NCBI GenBank assembly: GCA_015207155.1
Contig: JADEXK010000047.1
Coordinates: forward strand, 1-47,364
Length of the DNA: 47,364 bases
Direction of reading: 5' to 3'
DNA from: Nostocales cyanobacterium LEGE 11386
GTDB taxonomy: Bacteria > Cyanobacteriota > Cyanobacteriia > Cyanobacteriales > Nostocaceae
Under the pieces are notes generated by a model that was not told where the DNA came from, searched no databases, and saw nothing but the letters and a program-made list of their open reading frames with translations. Position 1 is the first letter of the stretch; each line of letters begins with the position of its first letter. Both the position numbers and the translations under genes were made by a program. Positions 17,130-24,940 of this stretch are shown here, in pieces.

Positions 17130-19073
17130 ATGGCTGTTCTTTACATACCAGAGCCACTATTGCAAATTGATGGTAGTGATGCGCCCAAAGATTTGCTCGA
17201 TGATATTCTGCAAATCTCGGTAGAAGAGAGCCTTCACCTACCGGGAATGTTTACTTTAGTTATCCAAAACGACTACTTTCCCGGACGTTCACAGCAACAG
17301 CAGCAAACTTGGCAACACCAGAACTTATTTGCAATTGGCAAGAAAATTAAAATAGGGTTCATCTCCAGTACCACAGAAAATGCAGACTTTGAAAATGCAG
17401 AGCAGGGGTACGTCTTAGAAGGAGAAATTACAGCCATAGAAACTGAGTTTACTAGTGAGTCGCAGGCTCCCATAGTGATTCGTGGTTACGATATTTCCCA
17501 CCGTTTACACCGGGGACGTTATAACCGTTCTTTTCAAGATGTGACAGATAGTGACGTTGTGAACCAAATTATTGGTGAAGCTAGCATAGCAGCTGGTAGT
17601 GTCACTTCTACTAGTATTGTTCATAAATACGTCTTTCAAGAAAATCAGACCAATATGGAATTCTTGCGGGAAAGGGCGGCCCGTCTTGGCTTTGAACTGT
17701 ATGTGCAAGATGCTAAGTTAAATTTCCGCCAACCCGCACAAGACCAAGCACTAACTCTCAAGTGGTTGGAAGACATTCACAATTTCCGTGTTCGAGTTAC
17801 CAGCGCTGAACAGGTAAGTTCGGTTGAGGTGCGGGGTTGGGATTACAGCAAAAAACAACCAATTGTATCCACAGCATCAACAGAGCAGGTAATTACCAAG
17901 ACAGATAATGGTAAGGGTAGTCAATCCAGCACTAAATTTAGCGTTCAACCAAAAATGATAGTAGTGGATCAACCTGTTTTCAGTGCTAATGAAGCCGAGA
18001 AAATGGCTCAAGCTCTGTGTAATGAACTTGGGGGAGAATTTGTTTATGCTGATGCTAAAGGTGAAGGTAATCCTGAAATTAGACCGGGACGGGTGGTGAA
18101 GCTCACAGAGATGGGCAATTACAGTGGTAGTTATTACGTCACTGAAACACGTCATTTATTCCATGAACGAAAATATACTACGGAGTTTAGTGTCCGTGGC
18201 TTGCGCGGTGGAGACCTTTTCGCTACTTTATCACCCCAAACTCATTTGCAGCCAGGGCAAACTCTTTTAGTGGGAATTGTCAGTAATAACAAAGATCCTC
18301 AAGGCTGGGGTCGTGTCAGAGTTAAATTTCCTACTCTGACCGAAGAGCATGAAAGTAACTGGGCGAGAGTCGTCAGTGTGGGAGCTGGCCCTAATAGAGG
18401 ATTTGATTGTTTGCCAGAAGTTAATGATGAAGTGTTAGTAGCCTTTGAACATGGTGATATCCATCGACCTTATGTGATTGGTGGTGTATGGAATGGCACA
18501 GATGCACCATCGGAAAAAGTGGATGATAGTGTTGTTGGTGGGAAAGTACGTTTACGGACTTTTAAAACCCGTGTGGGGCATAAATTACAATTTGTAGAAG
18601 AAGATAAAGGTACTAAAAAAGGTGCATATCTCCAAACTACGGATGGTCACAATTTACGCATGAATGATAGTGATAAGTTTGCCGAATTAGAAACTACTGG
18701 AGGTCATAAGTTTCGCTGTGATGATAGTAATAAAACTATTAGTTTAACTTCAACTGGTGATATTAATGTTAAATCTGGAACAACTGGAACAGTTAACAAA
18801 ATTAGTATTAATGGTGGCGAAATTGCTTTGACTGCCACTCAAAAAATCACTTTAACTGTTGGTTCCAGTACTATAGAATTAACTCCCAATGGTATTACTA
18901 TTAGAACTGGTGGCACATTGAGTGTGCAAGCTGGTAGTTCAATTAGTGTTCAATCTGGGGGTTCCTTGAGCGCTAATGCTGGGGGTTCCTTGAGCGCTAA
19001 TGCTGGTGCAACAATTAGTATTAATGCTGGTGCTTCGGTGGGAATTGCATCACCAATAATTAGATTGAATTGA
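17130..19073 (+). CDS. VgrG/Afp8-like spike protein
   Basis: This 647-residue protein is the central spike of the baseplate. Order: a gp27-like hub (about 1-370) with HLPGMFTLVIQNDYFPG and the YDISHRLHRGRYNRSFQDVT segment; a gp5-type OB fold (about 385-465) with GIVSNNKDPQGWGRVRVKFP and NEVNDEVLVAFEHGD-type spike motifs (PEVNDEVLVAFEHGDIHRPY seen); and a C-terminal beta-helix from about 525 made of short Gly/Ser/Thr repeats such as TLSVQAGSSISVQSGGSLSA. One 24-base unit (encoding GGSLSANA) is tandemly duplicated at about 18958-19005. The length is usual for the family. The PAAR tip protein is encoded 72 bases downstream, fitting spike assembly. No extra effector domain is fused to its C-terminus. 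Confidence 0.95.
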   Translation: MAVLYIPEPLLQIDGSDAPKDLLDDILQISVEESLHLPGMFTLVIQNDYFPGRSQQQQQTWQHQNLFAIGKKIKIGFISSTTENADFENAEQGYVLEGEITAIETEFTSESQAPIVIRGYDISHRLHRGRYNRSFQDVTDSDVVNQIIGEASIAAGSVTSTSIVHKYVFQENQTNMEFLRERAARLGFELYVQDAKLNFRQPAQDQALTLKWLEDIHNFRVRVTSAEQVSSVEVRGWDYSKKQPIVSTASTEQVITKTDNGKGSQSSTKFSVQPKMIVVDQPVFSANEAEKMAQALCNELGGEFVYADAKGEGNPEIRPGRVVKLTEMGNYSGSYYVTETRHLFHERKYTTEFSVRGLRGGDLFATLSPQTHLQPGQTLLVGIVSNNKDPQGWGRVRVKFPTLTEEHESNWARVVSVGAGPNRGFDCLPEVNDEVLVAFEHGDIHRPYVIGGVWNGTDAPSEKVDDSVVGGKVRLRTFKTRVGHKLQFVEEDKGTKKGAYLQTTDGHNLRMNDSDKFAELETTGGHKFRCDDSNKTISLTSTGDINVKSGTTGTVNKISINGGEIALTATQKITLTVGSSTIELTPNGITIRTGGTLSVQAGSSISVQSGGSLSANAGGSLSANAGATISINAGASVGIASPIIRLN

Positions 19074-19145
19074 GCATAAGTAATTGCTCAATAGTTAAGA
19101 AATTAATTTATCAATTAGCACTGATTAATAGAAGAAGTTTTGATT

Positions 19146-19433
19146 ATGTTTCCAGCAGCACGACTTACTGATTTAACTGTTACAGGCGACCCCATAACGG
19201 GACCAGGAATGCCCAATGTACTAATTATGGGTTTACCAGCAGCTTGCGTAGGCGATTTAGTGGCGGGGCCTGTGATTACTGGAAGTATTGTTATGGGTTC
19301 TTTCACTGTCTTTATTGGTGGACGGCCAGCAGCGCGGGTGACATCTCAAGTAGCGGGAGCAAATACGGTGACTGGCGTACCATTAACTACAGTGGTTGGG
19401 GTAGGTGCGCCAACTGTGTTAATTGGTGGGTAA
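19146..19433 (+). CDS. PAAR-domain spike tip protein
   Basis: This 95-residue PAAR-like protein should cap the VgrG spike as a sharp cone. It opens MFPAARLTDLTVTGDPITG, has a second RPAAR motif near residue 60, and is made of Gly/Val-rich beta stretches ending TVLIGG, as in the family. ATG 19146 is preferred over the upstream TTG at 19140 because homologues begin at the PAAR stretch and an AGAAGAAG site precedes it. There is no C-terminal toxin fusion, so cargo is probably carried in the tube lumen by other proteins. Confidence 0.9.
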   Translation: MFPAARLTDLTVTGDPITGPGMPNVLIMGLPAACVGDLVAGPVITGSIVMGSFTVFIGGRPAARVTSQVAGANTVTGVPLTTVVGVGAPTVLIGG

Positions 19434-19546
19434 ATTACTTTTAGAATATGGATATTCACTGGCCACTTTCGGATTGGGATACTCATAAGAAGAGTTCCTG
19501 AGAGGGTGTATTCTTCTGTAATTGTCCCAAAATTCCGCAAGCGATT

Positions 19547-19903
19547 TTATGACAATTTCTGTAACTGTTGAAGTTTACTCATGATAAAGTTTCGAGACTC
19601 TTGCAATGCCTTGACCTGTCTGTCAAGGCGTTCTAGTTGCTGAAGCCAGATTTCAGCTTTCTGCTCATCACTCAGCTTTCCTGATTCCCATAACTCAATG
19701 CCAGCGCGCAATTCAGCAAGACTGAAGTTGGCAATTTGTCCAAGCCGGATCAGGCGAATGCGTTCCAGTGCAGCTTCAGTATACTCGCGGTAGCCGTTTG
19801 GTCGGCGACGGACATGCTTTTCAGTTAGCAATCCTTGCTTCTCATAGTATCTGACTGTATCGGCTGTAATGCCGAAACGTTCAGCAACTTCGTGAATTAG
19901 CAT
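19547..19903 (-). CDS. MerR family transcriptional regulator
   Basis: This 118-residue protein has the canonical MerR N-terminus: HEVAERFGITADTVRYYEKQ, then GLL and a RRRPNGYREY wing, followed by a long dimerisation helix (QLERLDRQVKALQESRNFIM). The C-terminal effector region is short and has no Cys/His metal-binding set, so the inducer is unknown. It is divergent from the small membrane-protein gene, and the 74-base region between them carries a MerR-type operator (19913-19943). The pair interrupts the usual CIS order between PAAR and gp25 and may be an insertion or a captured regulator. Confidence 0.92.
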   Translation of the reverse strand: MLIHEVAERFGITADTVRYYEKQGLLTEKHVRRRPNGYREYTEAALERIRLIRLGQIANFSLAELRAGIELWESGKLSDEQKAEIWLQQLERLDRQVKALQESRNFIMSKLQQLQKLS

Positions 19904-19912
19904 AACCCTGTC

Positions 19913-19943
19913 TTGACTTTAGAGTTACTCCATAGTTTAGTCT
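19913..19943 (+). promoter_or_regulatory. MerR-type promoter/operator
   Basis: A -35 TTGACT (19913-19918) and a -10 TAGTCT (19938-19943) are separated by 19 bases, the stretched spacing typical of MerR-activated promoters. Inside lies a dyad, ACTTTAGAGT and ACTCCATAGT around one base (19916-19936), matching as an inverted repeat at 8 of 10 positions. It would drive the rightward membrane-protein gene. Confidence 0.75.
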
Positions 19944-19977
19944 ACTGGTGCTAGAGAAGTCTCAGGAGTGAGGAAAA

Positions 19978-20313
19978 GTGAAAGACACAACTGTACTCAT
20001 GTCTCGCACCTTTGCAATTTTGGTTGGGGCAATCACCATTATCTTCATTATTTTGGGGTTGACCCAAAATGTAGACTTATTCGGAGTTGCCGATATTGTG
20101 CTAGGTATTATTCTGATTACCGCAGCCTTCGTACCTAGACCCAAGTTAGCTTGTTTAGGAATGCTCGTCGGCTATTCATACACGGCGGGTGTTTTCTCTC
20201 TATCGATAACAGCAACATTTCTCGATGGAGCTTTCAACGTAGCTTCAACCCTAGGATTGATTGTGTGCATCATATTCATTTATGTTTTGGGTCGATGGCT
20301 GCTTAAACATTAG
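19978..20313 (+). CDS. Small multi-pass membrane protein of unknown function
   Basis: This 111-residue protein starts at GTG 19978 behind GAGGAAAA. It has four probable TM segments (about residues 10-28, 35-52, 58-78, 86-106), for example FAILVGAITIIFIILGL and LGLIVCIIFIYVLGRWL. I do not recognise a named family. It is divergent from the MerR gene and sits behind a MerR-type promoter, so it is probably that regulator's main target, perhaps a response to a small molecule. A direct role in the injection system is not shown. Confidence 0.8.
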   Translation: MKDTTVLMSRTFAILVGAITIIFIILGLTQNVDLFGVADIVLGIILITAAFVPRPKLACLGMLVGYSYTAGVFSLSITATFLDGAFNVASTLGLIVCIIFIYVLGRWLLKH

Positions 20314-20463
20314 TAATGACGTTCTGGTAGCAATTGTAATTTGGTGTGTATATTTGTAGTTTGCGGTGCGATCGCTCTAAGCTCGACTTTTGGCGAATGG
20401 TATTAGTTTGACATGTGAGCGTAAAGTAGCGTAGAGACGCAAGCTCGTCAAAATTTACTTGCC

Positions 20464-20886
20464 ATGCCAGAACTTAATCAAAATCGGCAAAGTGGCCACC
20501 TGGGTACAGGTTGGTCTTTTCCGCTAAGGGTGAATGTACAGGGAAATTTGCAACTCAGTATAGCAGAGCGAAATATTGAAGAGTCGATGCTTCTGATTCT
20601 ACGTACAGATTTGGGTGAGCGAGTATATCGACCTAATTTTGGTTCGCGGTTATCTGAGTTGACTTTTGCACCGATGAACACCCAAACTTTATTGCTGTTG
20701 CGTCTCCACGTCCAAGAAGCTTTGGAAATGTGGGAGCCGCGCATTGTTTTAGATGCAGTGCGTGCTGACCCTGATCCATTGCGAGGTCGGGTAGATATTC
20801 TCATCGAATATCATCCTAAAGGTACTCACGATTCTCGCAGTTTAGTTTTTCCTTTTTATCTCAACGGCAGAGAAAATCAAGAGTAA
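20464..20886 (+). CDS. Baseplate wedge protein gp25-like (Afp9)
   Basis: This 140-residue protein is of the GPW/gp25 family, the baseplate component that starts sheath assembly. Seen: HLGTGWSFPLRVNVQGN, then the core IEESMLLILRTDLGERVYRP with NFGSRL, where the GER-x3-P-x-FG motif is the family signature. The C-terminal VDILIEYHPKGT strand fits the family, as does the length. It is 219 bases upstream of the baseplate J gene, with an interspersed hairpin repeat in between. Confidence 0.93.
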   Translation: MPELNQNRQSGHLGTGWSFPLRVNVQGNLQLSIAERNIEESMLLILRTDLGERVYRPNFGSRLSELTFAPMNTQTLLLLRLHVQEALEMWEPRIVLDAVRADPDPLRGRVDILIEYHPKGTHDSRSLVFPFYLNGRENQE

Positions 20887-20938
20887 ACAAGCGAAAAAAG
20901 CATAATAAAAACTAACGCGGTGTGCAACTTTCTCTCAA

Positions 20939-21027
20939 ACCTAACCCCCAACCCCTTCCCTAGTAGGGAAGGGGAGCAAGATTAAAAGCCTCTCTCCGCT
21001 TCGGGGAGAGGTTTGGAGAGGGGTTCT
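20939..21027. repeat. Interspersed double-hairpin repeat
   Basis: Two hairpins lie in the gp25-baseplate J gap. One has perfect 11-base arms around a single base (20952-20974, CCCCTTCCCTA and its complement). The second has a 9-bp stem with a GCTTC loop (20989-21011). Outer AACCCC/GGGGTT segments can also pair. This kind of sequence is a common intergenic repeat in Nostoc-type genomes and may alter expression of downstream baseplate genes. Confidence 0.75.
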
Positions 21028-21105
21028 AAGAATAAGTCGCACATCGCGTAAACTACTTTCTTACTTCATAACTCTTTACTCAGTACTCAGCACTTAGAAA
21101 AAGCC

Positions 21106-23292
21106 GTGGAATTTGATTTTTTACCGAAATTACCAAAACCTGATCTAGACGATCGCACTTTTAAAGACTTAGTAGATGAATGTATTCTCAGGATTCCCCG
21201 CTACTGTCCAGAATGGACAAATTACAATCCTAGTGATCCGGGGATCACACTCATTGAGCTATTTGCTTGGTTAACAGACCAAATGCTGCTGCGGTTTAAC
21301 CAAGTACCGAAGCGTAATTACATTACCTTTTTGGAAATGCTGGGAGTCAGGTTACAAGCGCCTACTCCCGCTATGGTAGATATTACTTTTTATCTCAGTG
21401 CAGCTTTACCCAATACCTACACAATTCCCGTAGGCGTGGAAGTCGCAACAGTGCGAACCGAAACAGAAGAAGCGATCGCCTTTACTACAGATCGTCCTTT
21501 GGTAATTGATAAACCCTACATTCGCCACTTTCTCACATCCCCAACCGTAGATCAGATACCGCAAATACTGCGCGATCGCTTTACCAATTTGTGGACTATG
21601 CGCTCTGAAGGTGATTGGTATGGCAGGGAATTAGCGTTTTTTGACGAGCAACCCCAACCAGGAAACAGCTTTTATCTAGTGTTTGATGGCGAGTGTGAAG
21701 GTAATGTATTAGCACTGCAATTAAAGGGGGAAGCTGCCACCGCCACAGGTATTAATCCCGATGCTCCCCCCCGGCGCTGGGAAGCTTGGAATGGCGTGGA
21801 ATGGGTGTCAGTGCTGCTGAGGGAGTCTGACGATAGTACCAAAGGTTTCAGTTTTAGTGAATTGGCTGCCCAAGGTATCAATCCCCTCCAAGGTGCAGAT
21901 GTAGTGCTGCATTTGCCGCAATCTTGGCCTGTAACTACCTTTACTGCTTACCAAGGACGTTGGTTACGCTGTATTTACACCTCACCGCAATCTTATCAAC
22001 CTGGATACAGTAGCTCTCCCCGGATTGTGGGTTTGTCTGTCAGAGCGATCGGCGGTACTGTAGGCGCTAGTCAAAGTGAACTGATTCGCAATGAAATTGT
22101 CGGAGAAAGCGATGGTACACCTGGGCAAACCTTTCAATTACAAGGTGTACCGTTATTGAGTCGGCGAGATGATGAATATTTACTGATTTCACCCCCTGGC
22201 GGAATTCCCCAAAGATGGCAAGAAGTCAACGATTTTGCCAATTCTGGCCCCCAGGATTTGCACTACACCATTGATTCACGCACGGGGACTGTGCAGTTTG
22301 GCCCACTGATTCGAGAACCTGCCCAACTCCAGCACCAAACTCAGTTTCGGGGGTTCGCACAAACAGGCATAACTCACAGCATGTTACAAAATCCCGCACT
22401 TAGTAATGAGTTAGAGCGTCAATATGGAGCCGTACCACAACGAGGTTCAGTGATACGGATGGTAGCATATCGCACAGGTGGAGGACGGAAAGGTAATGTG
22501 CAAACAGGAACTATTACAGTTGCCAAAACAGCAATTCCCTACGTTGCTAGATTAATCAACCATACACCAGCACGTAACGGCTCAGATGCCGAATCCTTAG
22601 AAGACGCAGTGATCAGAGTCCCAGCAATGCTCCGCACCCGCGATCGCGCCGTCACCCCAGAAGACTTTGAAGTGCTGACTTTACAGGCTGGGATGGGAGC
22701 AGTTTCCCGTGTGCGTTGCTTACCACCCACATCGACAAAAGAAGCCGGGACAATCCGATTACTAGTTGTACCCGCCGCCAATACAGATGTGTTATCGCGT
22801 GGTGAAGGTATGGAGCCAGAACTATTAAACCTGAGTCCCCAACTACGCAGCCAGATTTTGGCTTACTTAGACGAACGACGGTTACTAGGAGTACAAGTAA
22901 AACTGCAAGCACCCGAATATGTGGGGGTAGCAGTACAAACAGAAGTAGCCCTAGAGCCAGAGTACAACAACCCCACCGCCCAACAAGAAATGCTCTGGAA
23001 ATTGCGAATCGCCCTCTATCGTTTTCTCAACCCGATTACTGGTGGACATGAAGGTAAAGGTTGGCCTTTTGGTCGTCCTGTGTATCCTTCAGATATTGTC
23101 ACTTTATTCCAACAATTTCCGGCTGTGCGCTATTTAGGAGTAGTACAGCTATTTGAACTGCGGTACACCGGACAAACCTGGGTAAGAACACTACCACAAA
23201 ATCCAGTCATCGATCCAGGTTCCCTCGGACTCATTTGTTCCTGGCAAAACAATCGTTTACGCTCCGGTCATGTCGTTAATCTTATACAGTAA
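21106..23292 (+). CDS. Baseplate J-like wedge protein (Afp11 type)
   Basis: This 728-residue baseplate J/gp6-family wedge protein starts at GTG 21106. Seen: the N-terminal DFLPKLPKPDLDDRTFKDLV and CPEWTNYNPSDPGITLIELF with AWLTDQ, a stretch diagnostic of CIS baseplate wedge proteins. A middle region carries DLHYTIDSRTGTVQFGP, and the J-type core is RTRDRAVTPEDFEVLTLQAG. The C-terminal region reads GKGWPFGRPVYPSDIVTLFQ. It would form the baseplate ring with the gp25-like protein and the tail protein I-like protein at 23801. The reading frame is long and intact. Heptamer repeats lie at 21081-21094 just upstream and at 23311-23338 just downstream. Confidence 0.93.
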   Translation: MEFDFLPKLPKPDLDDRTFKDLVDECILRIPRYCPEWTNYNPSDPGITLIELFAWLTDQMLLRFNQVPKRNYITFLEMLGVRLQAPTPAMVDITFYLSAALPNTYTIPVGVEVATVRTETEEAIAFTTDRPLVIDKPYIRHFLTSPTVDQIPQILRDRFTNLWTMRSEGDWYGRELAFFDEQPQPGNSFYLVFDGECEGNVLALQLKGEAATATGINPDAPPRRWEAWNGVEWVSVLLRESDDSTKGFSFSELAAQGINPLQGADVVLHLPQSWPVTTFTAYQGRWLRCIYTSPQSYQPGYSSSPRIVGLSVRAIGGTVGASQSELIRNEIVGESDGTPGQTFQLQGVPLLSRRDDEYLLISPPGGIPQRWQEVNDFANSGPQDLHYTIDSRTGTVQFGPLIREPAQLQHQTQFRGFAQTGITHSMLQNPALSNELERQYGAVPQRGSVIRMVAYRTGGGRKGNVQTGTITVAKTAIPYVARLINHTPARNGSDAESLEDAVIRVPAMLRTRDRAVTPEDFEVLTLQAGMGAVSRVRCLPPTSTKEAGTIRLLVVPAANTDVLSRGEGMEPELLNLSPQLRSQILAYLDERRLLGVQVKLQAPEYVGVAVQTEVALEPEYNNPTAQQEMLWKLRIALYRFLNPITGGHEGKGWPFGRPVYPSDIVTLFQQFPAVRYLGVVQLFELRYTGQTWVRTLPQNPVIDPGSLGLICSWQNNRLRSGHVVNLIQ

Positions 23293-23310
23293 GTGCTGAG
23301 TGCTTTTCTA

Positions 23311-23338
23311 AGTGCTGAGTGCTGAGTGCTGAGTGCTG
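23311..23338. repeat. Four tandem AGTGCTG heptamers
   Basis: Four perfect AGTGCTG units lie between the baseplate J stop and the four-helix gene. The reverse complement, CAGCACT, occurs four times at 23941-23968, so the arrays form an inverted pair around the four-helix gene. They belong to the cyanobacterial short tandemly repeated class. Confidence 0.92.
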
Positions 23339-23349
23339 AGTAAAGAGTT

Positions 23350-23739
23350 ATGGAGGTGAGTAAATTGAGTAAAGTAGAGCACTTTGAGGATTTGATTGCT
23401 TGGCAAAAAGCGAGGATTTTAACTCAGGTAATTTATCAAATTACTCAACAGGAAAAATTTAAGAAAGATTTTGGACTTTCGGGACAAATGCAAAGAGCAA
23501 CCGTATCCATAATGTCTAATATTGCTGAAGGTTTTGAGCGTAACAGACCTGGTGAATTTCATCAGTTTCTTTCTATTGCCAAAGCCTCTTGTGCTGAACT
23601 ACGTTCTCAACTTTACGTAGCCTTAGATATTAACTATATTCAACAAAGCGAATTCAACCAAATTTTAAATCAAGCACAAGAAGTTGGCAAAATTATTGGT
23701 GGTCTCCGTGCATCTATTGACAGAAACAGAAACGAATAA
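23350..23739 (+). CDS. Four-helix bundle protein (S23-like)
   Basis: This 129-residue protein belongs to the family once called S23 ribosomal protein or four-helix bundle protein, often found in rRNA intervening sequences and as stand-alone genes in cyanobacteria. Seen: HFEDLIAWQKARILTQVIYQ, the FGLSGQMQRATVSIMSNIAE segment followed by GFER, and an ELRSQLYVALDINYI helix. Its molecular role is unknown. It lies between two baseplate genes with inverted heptamer arrays on either side, which suggests it was inserted into the operon and is not a conserved particle component. Confidence 0.88.
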   Translation: MEVSKLSKVEHFEDLIAWQKARILTQVIYQITQQEKFKKDFGLSGQMQRATVSIMSNIAEGFERNRPGEFHQFLSIAKASCAELRSQLYVALDINYIQQSEFNQILNQAQEVGKIIGGLRASIDRNRNE

Positions 23740-23800
23740 CAACTCTATTATTTAACTCTTGACTTTTTACTCCTCACTCAGGAAGGAAGCACTTTTTTTT

Positions 23801-24898
23801 ATGACGAGTCAAACTCTGCACCTCCAACTTACACCAATGCAATTATCTGATGCAGTACAACCATCAGCGATCGCGCAAGGTGCAGTTGACTTCAAACAAA
23901 CAGCACTCACCACTCACCACTCACCACTTTTAGAAGCACTCAGCACTCAGCACTCAGCACTCAGCACTTTATTCATTCATCCCCAAGAACCCAGCGAAAT
24001 AATTTTGCAGCTAGAAAACCTGGGAAGTCGTAATCTGCGGTTAAACGTGCAAATTGAGGGTAACTTTCCCTCAGAATGGTGTCGTATTGGGATGGAAGGT
24101 TATGAACTAACTCCGCGATCGCGGATGGATGCAGTGTTATACTTCCAAATTCCCGCTGATTTTTTTGAAAATCAAGCATCTTTGGGATTAGGTCAATCCT
24201 TGATGTTGGATTATCACAGCTTAATTTATGTTTATTACACAGAGGAGGATACAGGTAGACAATTAGTAGAAACAGCAGGTGTGAACTTATATGTTCGTCC
24301 CCGCAGTTTATACCTGAACTTTTTACCAGTACTGTATCGAGAAGTAGACTTTATAGGTCGCTTCTTGAAAATTTTCGAGCAGGCTTTTGAACCCGCAGTG
24401 CAGACAATGGATGTCCTTTGGGCTTACCTAGACCCCATGACTGCACCACAAGCATTACTGCCTTTTCTTGCTCACTGGGTAGCTTGGCCAATAGAAAATC
24501 GTTGGACGGTAGAGCGACAACGCTATCTGATTAGTTCTGCTGTTGAGCTTTATCGCTGGCGCGGGACTCGGAGAGGTTTACGTTTATACATACATCTTTA
24601 TACAGACTTACCCCTAGATGATCATATAACCGTAGAAACAGACAAACACATTTGTATTGAAGAAATCCTCGGTCAAGGCTTTGTTCTCGGCAAAACCCAC
24701 CTAGGACAAGACGCAATGATTGGCGGTGGTCGCCCCTATCATTTTATTGTCCGCCTGCGCCCCGATCGCCCAGACCAAGTAGATGAACAACTAGTACGTC
24801 ACATCATCGACCAACAAAAACCCGCCTTCTGCACCTACGAACTCTATATAGAGTTCGTAGGTGCTGTTAGCGGTAGCGGGGCGTTTAGCCCGTGCTGA
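23801..24898 (+). CDS. Baseplate tail protein I-like (Afp12 position)
   Basis: The start ATG 23801 follows AGGAAGGA; a TTG at 23759 in frame is less likely. The product is 365 residues. The N-terminal part (about 60-165) is a beta-rich module. From about residue 165 it is a phage tail protein I-like domain: LYLNFLPVLYREVDFIGRFL and the WAYLDPMTAPQALLPFLAHW segment, with YRWRGTRRGLRLYIHLYT, resembling the TIGR02242 tail protein family. Residues 35-55 (TTHHSPLLEALSTQHSALST) are translated from heptamer repeats, an in-frame insertion. The last residues (EFVGAVSGSGAFSPC) are encoded across the 34-bp palindrome at 24831-24864 and a following GC-rich repeat, so the natural C-terminus has probably been replaced. 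Confidence 0.88.
   Translation: MTSQTLHLQLTPMQLSDAVQPSAIAQGAVDFKQTALTTHHSPLLEALSTQHSALSTLFIHPQEPSEIILQLENLGSRNLRLNVQIEGNFPSEWCRIGMEGYELTPRSRMDAVLYFQIPADFFENQASLGLGQSLMLDYHSLIYVYYTEEDTGRQLVETAGVNLYVRPRSLYLNFLPVLYREVDFIGRFLKIFEQAFEPAVQTMDVLWAYLDPMTAPQALLPFLAHWVAWPIENRWTVERQRYLISSAVELYRWRGTRRGLRLYIHLYTDLPLDDHITVETDKHICIEEILGQGFVLGKTHLGQDAMIGGGRPYHFIVRLRPDRPDQVDEQLVRHIIDQQKPAFCTYELYIEFVGAVSGSGAFSPC
23907..23968. repeat. In-frame heptamer repeats inside the tail protein I gene
   Basis: CACTCAC/CAGCACT-type heptamers run through codons 35-56 of the gene, ending in four perfect CAGCACT units at 23941-23968. The repeat keeps the frame open. Confidence 0.9.
24831..24864. repeat. Perfect 34-bp palindrome at the 3' end of a coding sequence
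   Basis: The two 17-base halves, beginning GCACCTACGAACTCTAT, are exact reverse complements with no spacer. The palindrome covers codons for C-T-Y-E-L-Y-I-E-F and is followed by a GC-rich repeat to the stop. It can form a cruciform or a strong RNA hairpin just before the stop. Confidence 0.95.
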
Positions 24899-24940
24899 GT
24901 AAAGAATTATTTATCCCCTGTCCCCTGTCACCTGTCACCT

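Noticed and set aside
23311..23968. Heptamer arrays as CRISPR or phage attachment sites
   Set aside because: The unit is only seven bases, with no spacers and no integrase or cas genes nearby.
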